Shown here: positions 29,161 through 37,341 of the stretch, in pieces
Layout: the number at the start of each line of letters is the position of its first letter
Numbering within the stretch: position 1 is the first letter of the stretch
Position numbers and translations under genes: made by a program
Assembly (NCBI GenBank): GCA_036939975.1
Contig: JALLPB010000012.1
Location: 1 to 41,319 of the forward strand
Direction of reading: 5' to 3'
DNA from: Cyclostephanos tholiformis
Taxonomy: Eukaryota; Bacillariophyta; Thalassiosirophyceae; Thalassiosirales; Thalassiosiraceae
DNA: 41,319 nt
Notes under the pieces: generated by a model
Database searches by the model: none
Seen by the model: only the letters and a program-made list of their open reading frames with translations
Told to the model about the DNA's origin: nothing

Positions 29161-30720
29161 TTAATCTCTCCTCCATTTGAGGTAATAATCTTTCGACCAA
29201 TAAAGCAAAGGACTCAAACCGATCCAAGCACGATCATATCGAGGTTCCAACCCGTGCAATTCTTCAGTCGGCATCCCCGGGTAACCATTTTCAATTCTAC
29301 CGTTAAGGTTCGTTTCCGGAAACACCTTACGGATCAACTCCATCAAATTCAACGAGCCTCCGCAGGTCGAGGCATGTCCCGCCCCGGGAACGACATGCAC
29401 GTATGCATTTCTAAACACCTCAGACGACAATCGATCCGCCTCTTCGAGGCTGGGCAGTGTCAAATCCAACTCCCCGACGACAATCATCGTGCGCAATTGT
29501 TGCGACAGCTTCAACAGGGCATAGGTGTCGACGTCCCCCGAGACATCGCCGGTCGAATCGCGGGCCGATTGGAGCATTTCCAATCGATCTTCGAACACTC
29601 CACAGCCCCATTCGAGCCACTCTTCCAACCTCCACTTTAGTGTATCCTTGGGCATGAACCTCAGTCGGTTGGGCAGGTCGAATGCCACTCGTCCCATGTA
29701 TGCCTCTCGCACGGGATCATTTACCACCGATGGCAAGCCCTTCGAGGATAATATGGTGACCAGTTGTTGCATCCCCCGCCCTTTATCCAAGAATAACGGC
29801 ACGAGTTTCGTCAGCAACGCAAGGACGTACTGGATATCATTCAATGCTGGAAATAACGGTCGAGCATTGGCGATGGGCGGACCAAGCTCATAAAGAGATG
29901 AGCGCAAGTAGGACGTCGCCGGATTCACGAGTATCAGCCCGCGCAGATCAAGATAATCCTTGTACGTCGGCCTGCTCAATTCGAGCGCGATCTCGGTTGC
30001 CAGGATGCCGCCGAAAGATTCTCCCATGAGATATACTCCATTCTCTGCCCCCTCATCCTCGCCCCTGCCTTCTCTCATCAGATATTCGATCGCGGCATCC
30101 TTCAATTCCTCGAACGAGGACCGGTCTTCCATATCCACCCTCATGGCGCGCACGTCGAACTCTTCCCCCAAGGCTGGAAATTGCAGGAAGGGTGCCAATA
30201 TCGTGCCATCGAAGCCAGGAAGATAAAGCAGCATGGGCTTCAGTCTCATCGCGATATTATTCGATTCATATTCGTATTCTAACACGGCGGGCGGATAACC
30301 GTCCTCCAATAGCGGCGACACGAACTGCACGCGTCCATCTCTGCCGTCGTCGTCGACGGCATCGCGCCGTCGTCTCCTTCGTTCGATCATTATTTCGTCC
30401 TTGATGTCGAGTCGCCTGTCGAGGGCGCCGACGGCATTTTGGAATACCTCGCCCCAGGCGCCGATGGACGATGGACGCGGTCGACTCGACGATGGAACTC
30501 GACGACGGCGGCGCGGCGGGGGTGGTATGGGTCCATCCCTCGCGGAGAAGGCGACCGCCGTTGTCATACCCTCGGGTATTCCGGCCGCGGACGCCACCGC
30601 CACCATCAGGAGCGGCAGCAGCGCGCATGGTGGTCTTGGCTCGCCCGTCATCGATTGACGACGATGCGATATATAACGGGGCACGTCCTCACCGATTGAA
30701 TGGGGCATTATTCGTTGCAT
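29161..30720 (-). CDS. Plastid alpha/beta hydrolase, phytyl-ester-synthase/esterase-lipase-thioesterase type
   Basis: A single-exon gene of 519 residues from the first Met, or about 496 from the Met at residue 24 (codon 30651-30649). The second start gives a cleaner signal peptide. The N-terminus has that signal peptide and then a T-T-A-V-A-F-S-A segment near 53-60, consistent with a diatom plastid presequence. The catalytic part begins L-L-Y-L-P-G-F-D-G-T, a block typical of plant esterase/lipase/thioesterase proteins, followed by M-G-E-S-F-G-G (nucleophile Ser235), G-E-L-D-L-T-L-P with a candidate Asp and G-A-G-H-A-S with the His. Plant relatives (phytyl ester synthases) act on chlorophyll-derived phytol and galactolipid acyl groups. 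The C-terminal acyltransferase domain of those enzymes seems absent, so this may act as a hydrolase only. It shares a divergent promoter with the 30972 gene. Confidence 0.85.
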   Translation of the reverse strand: MQRIMPHSIGEDVPRYISHRRQSMTGEPRPPCALLPLLMVAVASAAGIPEGMTTAVAFSARDGPIPPPPRRRRRVPSSSRPRPSSIGAWGEVFQNAVGALDRRLDIKDEIMIERRRRRRDAVDDDGRDGRVQFVSPLLEDGYPPAVLEYEYESNNIAMRLKPMLLYLPGFDGTILAPFLQFPALGEEFDVRAMRVDMEDRSSFEELKDAAIEYLMREGRGEDEGAENGVYLMGESFGGILATEIALELSRPTYKDYLDLRGLILVNPATSYLRSSLYELGPPIANARPLFPALNDIQYVLALLTKLVPLFLDKGRGMQQLVTILSSKGLPSVVNDPVREAYMGRVAFDLPNRLRFMPKDTLKWRLEEWLEWGCGVFEDRLEMLQSARDSTGDVSGDVDTYALLKLSQQLRTMIVVGELDLTLPSLEEADRLSSEVFRNAYVHVVPGAGHASTCGGSLNLMELIRKVFPETNLNGRIENGYPGMPTEELHGLEPRYDRAWIGLSPLLYWSKDYYLKWRRD

Positions 30721-30727
30721 GACGTCA
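30720..30727. promoter_or_regulatory. CRE-like palindrome TGACGTCA in a divergent promoter
   Basis: The exact 8-bp palindrome lies between the plastid hydrolase gene (likely start 30651, minus) and the plastid membrane-protein gene (start 30972, plus). TGACGT elements in diatom promoters are known to mediate CO2/cAMP responses through bZIP factors. Use here is inferred from position only. Confidence 0.45.
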
Positions 30728-30971
30728 TGAGTTCATGATGATTCGAAACTCTTCCAACACCCCTCGCCTCTTTCCTCTCCTCCATCCCGTTCTCTTTTTT
30801 TCTGGCAAAAAAGAAAAAAAAATGAGATTTGATGTGTTGTCTGTCCGTCTCACACACCCAATGTTCAACCTTCAACCTCCACGCCGCGCGCCCGCATCCT
30901 ACGCAGCTAGTGTGGGTAGTAGCAGTGTGAAGTTTAGTACGATACACTCTCAACACCACAAAGCAGTAACC

Positions 30972-31527
30972 ATGAAGTCGCGACCGAACGCCCTATTTGC
31001 CGCTGGCGTGTTGGCCCTGTCGGCATCGGCATTCCAACCGTCCCCGCCGCATATCCGAGTCTCGTTACCGTCGTCGTCGTCTTCGTCGTCTTCGTCGTCG
31101 TCGTCGTCGTCGTCGCTGTCGCGGCGACACCGACGCGGGGGGTTGACACTTGATATGGTCGGGGGGGGCAAACAACAGCGCCGTCGCAGGCGCAAGAAGT
31201 CGCCGTCGGACGTCGACGATGCCATCCCTCCCTCGCCGTCCGTCGTCTCGGTTGACGACGATGGGAACGAGAAATCGGCAGGGGACGTGGCGCGGGAGAT
31301 CCTAGCTCGGGAGCGTATGACGTTCGACGACGTCGACCTAACGTCCTTCGTCCCACGGAGGCTGGAGGACGACCCTCGCATCGCCGAGGCCGCGAGGAGG
31401 GCCGGATACTCCGTCGACGGGAGCGGCGTCGTCGGGGGCGAGTCCCAACTGGAGGACTTATTCGACTCGCGCGAGTTCCTCCAGCGCAAGCGCGAGAAAC
31501 AGATGGAGGATGCCGCGAGGGAGGGAT

Positions 31528-31572
<45 letters not shown>

Positions 31573-32276
31573 GTCCGCCGTACCGACGAGGAAGAAGATC
31601 AAGCGATCGGACGTCGAGGCGTTCAACAGACTCCTCGAGATGGATCCCATAGCCGACGAGGACGATTCGTACTTCGAGGACGAGGGTATCGATTTCATTT
31701 CTGCCCTGCTCGGGGACGTCGAACCCGGCGTGGGAACCGACACAGACGAGAGCAGCAACAAGACGGGTAAGAAGGTTCAGAAGAAGACGAGCTTCCTCGG
31801 CATAGGGAGCGGACCCTTACAGGTGGGACACTTCATAGGGGCGCTCGGGGTGGTGTTGATGGCCTTCGTGGAATATCCGGGATTCCCCTTGACGAATTTG
31901 CCGGATCCGTTGAGGGCATCCCTGCAGGGAGGTGAGAAATATATATTTGGTTCAAAAGTTTTTTTTCTTTGGCAAAACTTAAAGCCTGAATCCCAAACCC
32001 TCCCCCCTTCGCAAAACCGTGATTTATTGCCGAATATATCAAGGCCTAGCGACGATCTACCTTGTCAACGCTGTCCTAGCCGTCGTAGCCGCCATTTCGG
32101 CGCCATCGCGCAATCAGCCCGCACTATTGTGGGGCGCGAAAACGTTCGCAGTGGGCGGGATCGCGTACGATCAATTGATGCAGATACCGACGCCGGCGGA
32201 GCTGGTGGAGCGTGCCAGGAAGGAAGAAGAAACGCTGAAGAGGACGAGCGGCAGGAGAGGTCGAAGGCAGAAGTAA
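30972..32276 (+). CDS. Plastid-targeted membrane protein interrupted by a 41-G tract
   Basis: The start ATG at 30972 gives a signal peptide ending in A-S-A-F-Q-P, the classical diatom plastid motif, followed by a 15-Ser run. The open frame enters a run of 41 G at 31529-31569 and leaves it in a different frame. A tract of 39 or 42 G would restore it as poly-Gly, so the assembled length is probably wrong or variable. A further exon starts after a 112-nt GTGAGA/AAG intron (31932-32043) and ends at 32276. The mature part is charged at first (D-E-D-D, K-K-V-Q-K-K), then has two membrane segments: H-F-I-G-A-L-G-V-V-L-M-A-F, and A-T-I-Y-L-V-N-A-V-L-A-V-V-A-A spanning the exon junction. I do not recognise the family. 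A thylakoid or envelope location is an inference from the presequence. Confidence 0.7.
31529..31569. repeat. 41-nt poly-G tract inside a coding exon
   Basis: An uninterrupted run of 41 G encodes poly-Gly on the plus strand. The frame before the run and the frame after it differ, so the run length is likely a sequencing or assembly error, or a genuinely hypermutable site. Confidence 0.9.
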
Positions 32277-32789
32277 ATATCTGCCATAACCCCCTCCATG
32301 CTTGGTGGTGCAGGAGGGCCCGGGAAGAAAAATCAATCGCATCGCAGAATTTGTAGGTGTACAACATATGAACGAGCTTTTGCTTGAACCTGACGATGAG
32401 CAAGCTATTTACAGTAACATTACGATCTGACTTGTAAATTTTAGACTTGTCAATTTGCTGTTTTTTCACTCAGGATGGCATCGTTTGGAAGAGCCTTATA
32501 ATGCAAAACATTGCCCAATTTTTGGTCTTATCTTATTATGTCAGACGACAATACATAAGACCCTCTCTCTGAGTCCTAGTCATCATAGGAAAGGAAATCT
32601 AACCCTTCTCCTCGGAATGGAATTGCTTAGGCCGCAGCTGGCGCGGTGTGGAAAAGGTCAAATAATGTTTATCGTTCGTACTCTGTACAATACACGGTGC
32701 GTATGGTAGATAAATGAGGACAAGATACTAATCTCACCAGGATTTTTGGATGCGGAGAAGAATTATCAAAACCCAACATCCATATTATT
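32277..32789. other. Intergenic region
   Basis: This holds the 3' UTR of the plastid membrane-protein gene and the promoter of the secreted Cys-rich gene. No gene or repeat can be supported. Confidence 0.4.
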
Positions 32790-33284
32790 ATGATGAACCC
32801 CCTCGTCGTCTTCTTCCTCTGCTGCCTTCTATGCGGCGCATCACCGTCCAGCGCCGTAAGCGCCGACGAGCACGATACGAAACCGTCCGCTCCGCAGCCT
32901 GCGAAGAGAATACGCACGCTGATGTGCGAATCCGAGTCCTGCGACTCCGCCGACGAGAATACGCCGGGATGTAGGGTATACGTCACCCCAATGAACGCTT
33001 GTTACAACGCCGGCGTCCTCTTCCCGGGCGACGGATCGTGGGGGGATTATGACGTTTATGACGAAATGGTCATGAAAAGCATCAAGCGGACGTTCTATCC
33101 CAGCATGGACGGGAGTTGTGCGGGGAGGGGGGGGAGGGAACTGGTGGATGATGATACGTTCATTCTGCCGTTGGATGTGTGCGTTGGTCCTTTCGGTCCG
33201 CCGAGACCGTGGGGAAAGTTTACCTTGCTCCTCGATCGCGATAACCGTCAGGAATGGGATGAATTGTTTTCTGCTTATGGATGA
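32790..33284 (+). CDS. Secreted cysteine-rich protein, unknown function
   Basis: A single-exon gene of 164 residues starting with two adjacent ATGs (32790 and 32793). A clear signal peptide (residues 2-23) has a hydrophobic core V-F-F-L-C-C-L-L-C-G and a cleavage site near S-A-V-S-A. The mature part has six Cys, in C-E-S-E-S-C, P-G-C, M-N-A-C, G-S-C-A and D-V-C-V, a spacing that suggests three disulfides. It also has G-D-G-S-W-G-D-Y-D-V-Y-D-E and ends in an acidic segment. No domain is recognised. It is probably extracellular or in the secretory pathway, such as a cell-wall or glue-type protein. It ends convergently with RPL5. Confidence 0.7.
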   Translation: MMNPLVVFFLCCLLCGASPSSAVSADEHDTKPSAPQPAKRIRTLMCESESCDSADENTPGCRVYVTPMNACYNAGVLFPGDGSWGDYDVYDEMVMKSIKRTFYPSMDGSCAGRGGRELVDDDTFILPLDVCVGPFGPPRPWGKFTLLLDRDNRQEWDELFSAYG

Positions 33285-33696
33285 ACGTAGTATATACCTT
33301 CGACCTCGGATTTTCGGTATTGTCGTATTTCGTGTCGAGCCCCATGATGATCATGTGACCAACATGAATTGCATCGTATTTATAATAATATACCTATTAT
33401 TCTCGTTTTTATCAAGTGAGAGGGTTCAGGTGAGGCGACTCTCGCGCCTTTTCTCAATCGCGTGGTCATAGTCACACTCACTGGGCTGTCTCGGTCCAGT
33501 AATTGAGCCATCTGTCACACCTACGATGCATTTCAATTGATACCGATATCTCACACACGCAGGATGAGGTCGGATGAAATCTTTCAAAGACCATCAAGGA
33601 CTGAAAAGTGTTACGCGTGTCTCGTCTTCGTATTATTTTTAATTCGTAAAGTTCTCATTCCGAGACAATAATATCTTTAACGTTCGAATGATAAGT
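33285..33696. other. Convergent intergenic region
   Basis: This interval contains the 3' ends of the Cys-rich gene (plus) and the RPL5 gene (minus). No gene is apparent. Confidence 0.4.
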
Positions 33697-34976
33697 CTAC
33701 TCGTCGTCGTCCGCCTCGAGCTCCGCGATCTTCGCGTCCTTCTTCGCCTTCACGTCGGCCCTGTACTGCTCGAGGGTCTTCTTCGCCCTCCTCTTGTAGC
33801 TCCTGTCGGGAACGAAATCGCCCCTCTCGCTCGGGCTCGGATCCTCCCGAATCTTCTCGTGCACGCCCTCGTACATCTCCTCGAGTCCGTCGGCCTCGAC
33901 GTCCTCGGCGATGTACCCCGCGAATTGCTGCTGGTACTTGGTATTGTCCTCCTCCTCGAGGTATTGCATGTACTCCCCGACGTGTCCGCCGAAGATGCGC
34001 TCTCGATGCTGATCGGCGTCGTACTCCTTCGAGTCGCGATCGTATCCGGGAAAGCGCTTCTCGGAGTGGGGCACGTCGAGTCCGCCGTCCGCGGCCCCCT
34101 TGAGCGCGCCGAAGATGCGACATCCGGTGGACGTCGTCCTGCATCCCACGTCGAGGAGGGCTCGGAACGGTCGCCTGTCCTCGTCGACCTGATCGACGTA
34201 GTAGGTCGTCTTGCCGACGGTGGTCGACACGACGTTGCCGTCCACCTCGTCGTTTCCCTCGTAGACGTCGTCGAGTCCGACCTTCTGGAGGAGACGTCTC
34301 GCGCAGAGTAGGCCGGTGCAGTAACTCGCGGCGTAATTCTTCAATCCGACCTTGAGGCCGTATCGCGGCAGCTCGTTCGAGCTCGCGGCGCAGAGGATGC
34401 GATCGCCGTCGATGAGGCTGTACGCGATCTGACAGATGACCTGACGATTCGTGAAGCGCACGACGAGACGGTACTTAGGACTCTGGTACTTGTTCTTGGC
34501 CTGACAGCACAAACGCTTGCGCTGGCGGTAATCGGTCTTGCCCTCGCGACGGCGACGGTACTTGACCTGAAAGCGCTTGTAGTACGCCTTGGACTTTTGG
34601 ACCTTGACGAATGCCTGTTTTTTTGGGTCGATGCGGTTCGTTAGTTTTTGTTTTTGTTTTCGTCGATCGTCGTTATTAATAGAGAGAGCATCCCGCGCGT
34701 TAGAGAGAGAGAGAGAGATTGAGATTGAGATTGAGTCGTCGATAACGAATATCAACGGGGGGGAGGGGGGGGGGGAGGGGGCAAGCAGGTCCATCCCAAC
34801 CTCGCGCCGCCAAGGTCGCGTGATATCCTAATCTGAAAAATGCCCGATCGACGTCCTCGGTTAACCGTTCATTGAGCGTCGATCGAAACGGGCCACACGT
34901 CCATTTACGCGTCATGGAAGGATCAACGACGATATCAACCAGGCGAGATCGGGGCATGTCGGCGAATACGCACCAT
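33697..34976 (-). CDS. RPL5: 60S ribosomal protein L5 (uL18)
   Basis: L5 binds 5S rRNA and is part of the central protuberance of the large subunit. I infer exon 1 as only the start codon ATG (34976-34974). A 359-nt intron (GTGCGT donor, AACAG acceptor) follows, and exon 2 runs 34614-33697. The product is 306 residues. The sequence opens [17 protein letters not shown] and continues [10 protein letters not shown], the eukaryotic L5 signature. It later has [12 protein letters not shown] and ends in a charged A-E-L-E-A-D-D-D-E tail. Length fits the family (about 295-310 residues). Exon 2 has strongly biased, C-ending codons, as expected of a highly expressed gene. The intron carries GA and poly-G tracts. 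Very short first exons are common in ribosomal protein genes. Confidence 0.95.
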
Positions 34977-35245
34977 CTTGTTATTCGGGAGGTCGCGGCC
35001 GTAGTTCTCTAATAATTATGATTGTATATCAACTCTGCGAGTTGTGCGGACGTCCTCATAGTGTATGGGTGTTTGCTTGGGGGGCAAAAAGCGACCATTC
35101 GTCGTAATCTTCGACGTGGGAATCTTTATGCATCATCGCCTAGTAAGCCGGTAAGGTACAATACTACTACTAGCTTGACGACGCCGGATTATTGGGGGGG
35201 GTTTGGGGGGCGGGGGGGAAATTACTTTTTTGGCATAACCTTGTG

Positions 35246-35253
35246 TGACGTCA
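35246..35253. promoter_or_regulatory. CRE-like palindrome TGACGTCA (first of two)
   Basis: An exact bZIP/CREB-type palindrome lies in the upstream region shared by RPL5 and the DeSI-PUL gene, 379 nt before the DeSI start. A regulatory role is inferred from motif and position. Confidence 0.4.
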
Positions 35254-35337
35254 TACTGGCGTTCACTCACTCTCCCCTTCCTTGAAAGAAACAAAACAAC
35301 ATCCTCGATGATTATTCGAGTGGTCTTAAACTCGAAA

Positions 35338-35420
35338 TCAGGGACGAAATCTGGGGTGTCCCCGGGGCGGTGACGTCATCTGGCGAAACTCTGACTGCCC
35401 CGATTTCGCCCCGTCCCTGA
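35338..35420. repeat. Imperfect inverted repeat
   Basis: TCAGGGACGAAATCTGGGG at 35338-35356 is matched, with a four-base insertion and one other small difference, by the reverse complement of 35398-35420. A hairpin or cruciform is possible. It may also be the remnant of a small inverted-repeat element. Confidence 0.6.
35371..35378. promoter_or_regulatory. CRE-like palindrome TGACGTCA (second of two)
   Basis: A second exact copy lies 125 nt (start to start) after the first, inside the spacer of the imperfect inverted repeat at 35338-35420 and 254 nt before the DeSI start. Two copies in one promoter are more suggestive than one. Confidence 0.4.
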
Positions 35421-35631
35421 GGGGGGGAAACTGGGCTGATCTTAGGGGCGTTTTAGGGACANGGCTGTAGTAAATCACCCGTTTTAATAAAATGAGTATT
35501 CTAACTATTCGGTATAACAGCTCCCAACGGAAGAGGCATACTCTCGCTCTCGTCTGGCCCTCACCACAAACAGTGTTCGATGATGACAAGGTACTTTTGC
35601 TATGTAAGTAAACGACACAGACAGGTGAACA

Positions 35632-37188
35632 ATGAGCAATTCGTCGACCACACACGAAGTTCACTTGGCCATATATGACCTCAGCATGGGCATGGCGCGG
35701 ACACTCTCCGCGCATCTTCTTGGCCCTCAACACGCCGTGGAAATCATCCCCCATACGGCTATTCTTGCGTTCGGCAAGGAGTATTACTTTGGCCAGGGTA
35801 TTGACTGGTGCAGCCCCCACGAATTCCGGTCTACCAGGGGAATGTATCCCATCGATGTCCACTCTCTTGGTCATACTATTTGTACCGAGGAGGAGTTCGA
35901 ATCATGGTGTCGCGCCCAGTCCGCGAGCCGGTTCAGGGTTGACAGCTATGATCTGTTCCAGCGGAACTGCAACAACTTCTCGGAGGAGGCCGCTAGGCAC
36001 GGATTGCGTCTGCCGAATGGCGTACCACGATGGATATTGGACCTGCCCCAAAAAGTCCTGAGCAGTCCCATGGGAGTGATGCTTAGGCCCCTCCTGGAGC
36101 AGATGCAAATCACCAACAATGCGCCGACAAATCTGCCGACGGGTGGCAATGCCGGGCCAATGAGAGCGTCTCGGCCAACGTTTGCCCAGGACACTTCGTC
36201 CTCCGCATCGTTGACGTTGACGGCCAATAATCCTTGGGCGAGTGTTCCCTCCGCCTTTTTATCCACACCCTCGGCGCAGCCGTCTTCGCCCGCGAAGCAA
36301 ACAACTGATACAACATCCACCAAAGCCGTAAATGTCAAGCCTGTCACCCCTATCATAGACAAACAGGCTGCCCTTTTATCAACGGATACGGGTGTAGTCA
36401 AGATCTGCATCGACCGTTTAAAACCGAAAGAGGAGCATTCTCGTCTTTTATTAAAGTTGTCAAATGAAAAAGCGTCATGGACACCAGAGGAAATCATATC
36501 AGTGCACGAATACTTGCGCTCTGCCATCGACGATCCCGCCCAGCACGTGTCGTATGCACTTATGTTAATGAGACTGGTCGTCTTGAAACGTGCTTTGGGG
36601 GCAGAGGGTGTCGGTGCGATCGAAACGTGGATGCAATCTGTCCAACTCGTGGCGAAATTGCTCCTCGAAGAAAAATTCCCAAGCATAGCGAATCGCTCAA
36701 TGGCGTGGTGTATTATCAGCAACGCAATTGGATTCACCGAATTTCCCGACTCGATCGTCTTTGCGGACAGTGATGATTACAACTTGATTCAAGTTGTTGA
36801 TAGAGCGTTGCACGATTGTGGTTCCTCGAAGGATCGATCCACAATTTCATTGAGACAGAGCGCAGGAGCCTTCTTGTACAATGCATCACGTTATTTGACC
36901 CGGGAAGATGTAGGCAGCGGAGAAGTTGAGTTCGACGGGAGCGCCGAACTATCAGAAAAACATATGGCAATCCTCCTTGGGTGTCTGGAAAATTTGCAGG
37001 ATGAAACGGATGATAGTACGATGCAGCGCTTATTAATGGCAATTGGACAGTTACTGAAGTCGCATAGATTTGGCAAGACGGCTGCAAATTTAGTCAGTGA
37101 TTTGGGGCTCTTTGACGAAAATATTCGGAAGGGAAAGGGGATGCACGTAGAAACTTTAGTGAAGGAGGTTGCTGCAATGCTTGGATAG
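35632..37188 (+). CDS. PPPDE/DeSI-type isopeptidase with C-terminal PUL-like domain
   Basis: A single-exon gene of 518 residues starts at the ATG at 35632. The N-terminal PPPDE domain has I-I-P-H-T-A-I with the catalytic His (His41) and R-N-C-N-N-F-S with the catalytic Cys (Cys113), the dyad of DeSI desumoylating or deubiquitinating isopeptidases. A Ser/Thr/Ala/Pro-rich linker (about 165-240) follows. The C-terminal part (about 250-518) is all-helical with repeated Leu-rich helices, resembling the PUL domain that binds Cdc48/p97. Related proteins often have the order PPPDE-thioredoxin-PUL. I see no C-x-x-C thioredoxin motif here, so that domain is absent. The role is likely removal of SUMO or ubiquitin from substrates, possibly with Cdc48. 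It has no signal peptide. Confidence 0.88.
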   Translation: MSNSSTTHEVHLAIYDLSMGMARTLSAHLLGPQHAVEIIPHTAILAFGKEYYFGQGIDWCSPHEFRSTRGMYPIDVHSLGHTICTEEEFESWCRAQSASRFRVDSYDLFQRNCNNFSEEAARHGLRLPNGVPRWILDLPQKVLSSPMGVMLRPLLEQMQITNNAPTNLPTGGNAGPMRASRPTFAQDTSSSASLTLTANNPWASVPSAFLSTPSAQPSSPAKQTTDTTSTKAVNVKPVTPIIDKQAALLSTDTGVVKICIDRLKPKEEHSRLLLKLSNEKASWTPEEIISVHEYLRSAIDDPAQHVSYALMLMRLVVLKRALGAEGVGAIETWMQSVQLVAKLLLEEKFPSIANRSMAWCIISNAIGFTEFPDSIVFADSDDYNLIQVVDRALHDCGSSKDRSTISLRQSAGAFLYNASRYLTREDVGSGEVEFDGSAELSEKHMAILLGCLENLQDETDDSTMQRLLMAIGQLLKSHRFGKTAANLVSDLGLFDENIRKGKGMHVETLVKEVAAMLG

Positions 37189-37341
37189 CCGGATAATGAT
37201 TTATTGTTCATTTTAGGAGTTAATGTATTTTAAGAGAATTGTTTTTGAGGAAGGTATTTTTTTTTGTGACTGTGAGAAGGGGTCCGCAATGGTGCCGATG
37301 CATGAAAACACGGAAAGCATGTTAATAGTCCTCACGAAGAG

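Larger units (their letters stand above)
34977..35631. other. Divergent promoter of RPL5 and the DeSI gene
   Basis: This region contains G-rich tracts near 35193-35218, two TGACGTCA palindromes (35246-35253 and 35371-35378), an imperfect inverted repeat spanning about 35338-35420 and an ambiguous base at 35462. No coding sequence is supported. The regulatory elements are listed separately. Confidence 0.5.

Noticed and set aside
30735..30971. Upstream extension of the 30972 gene to an ATG at 30735
   Set aside because: The extension is low-complexity leader sequence. The ATG at 30972 gives the signal peptide and A-F-Q-P motif directly.
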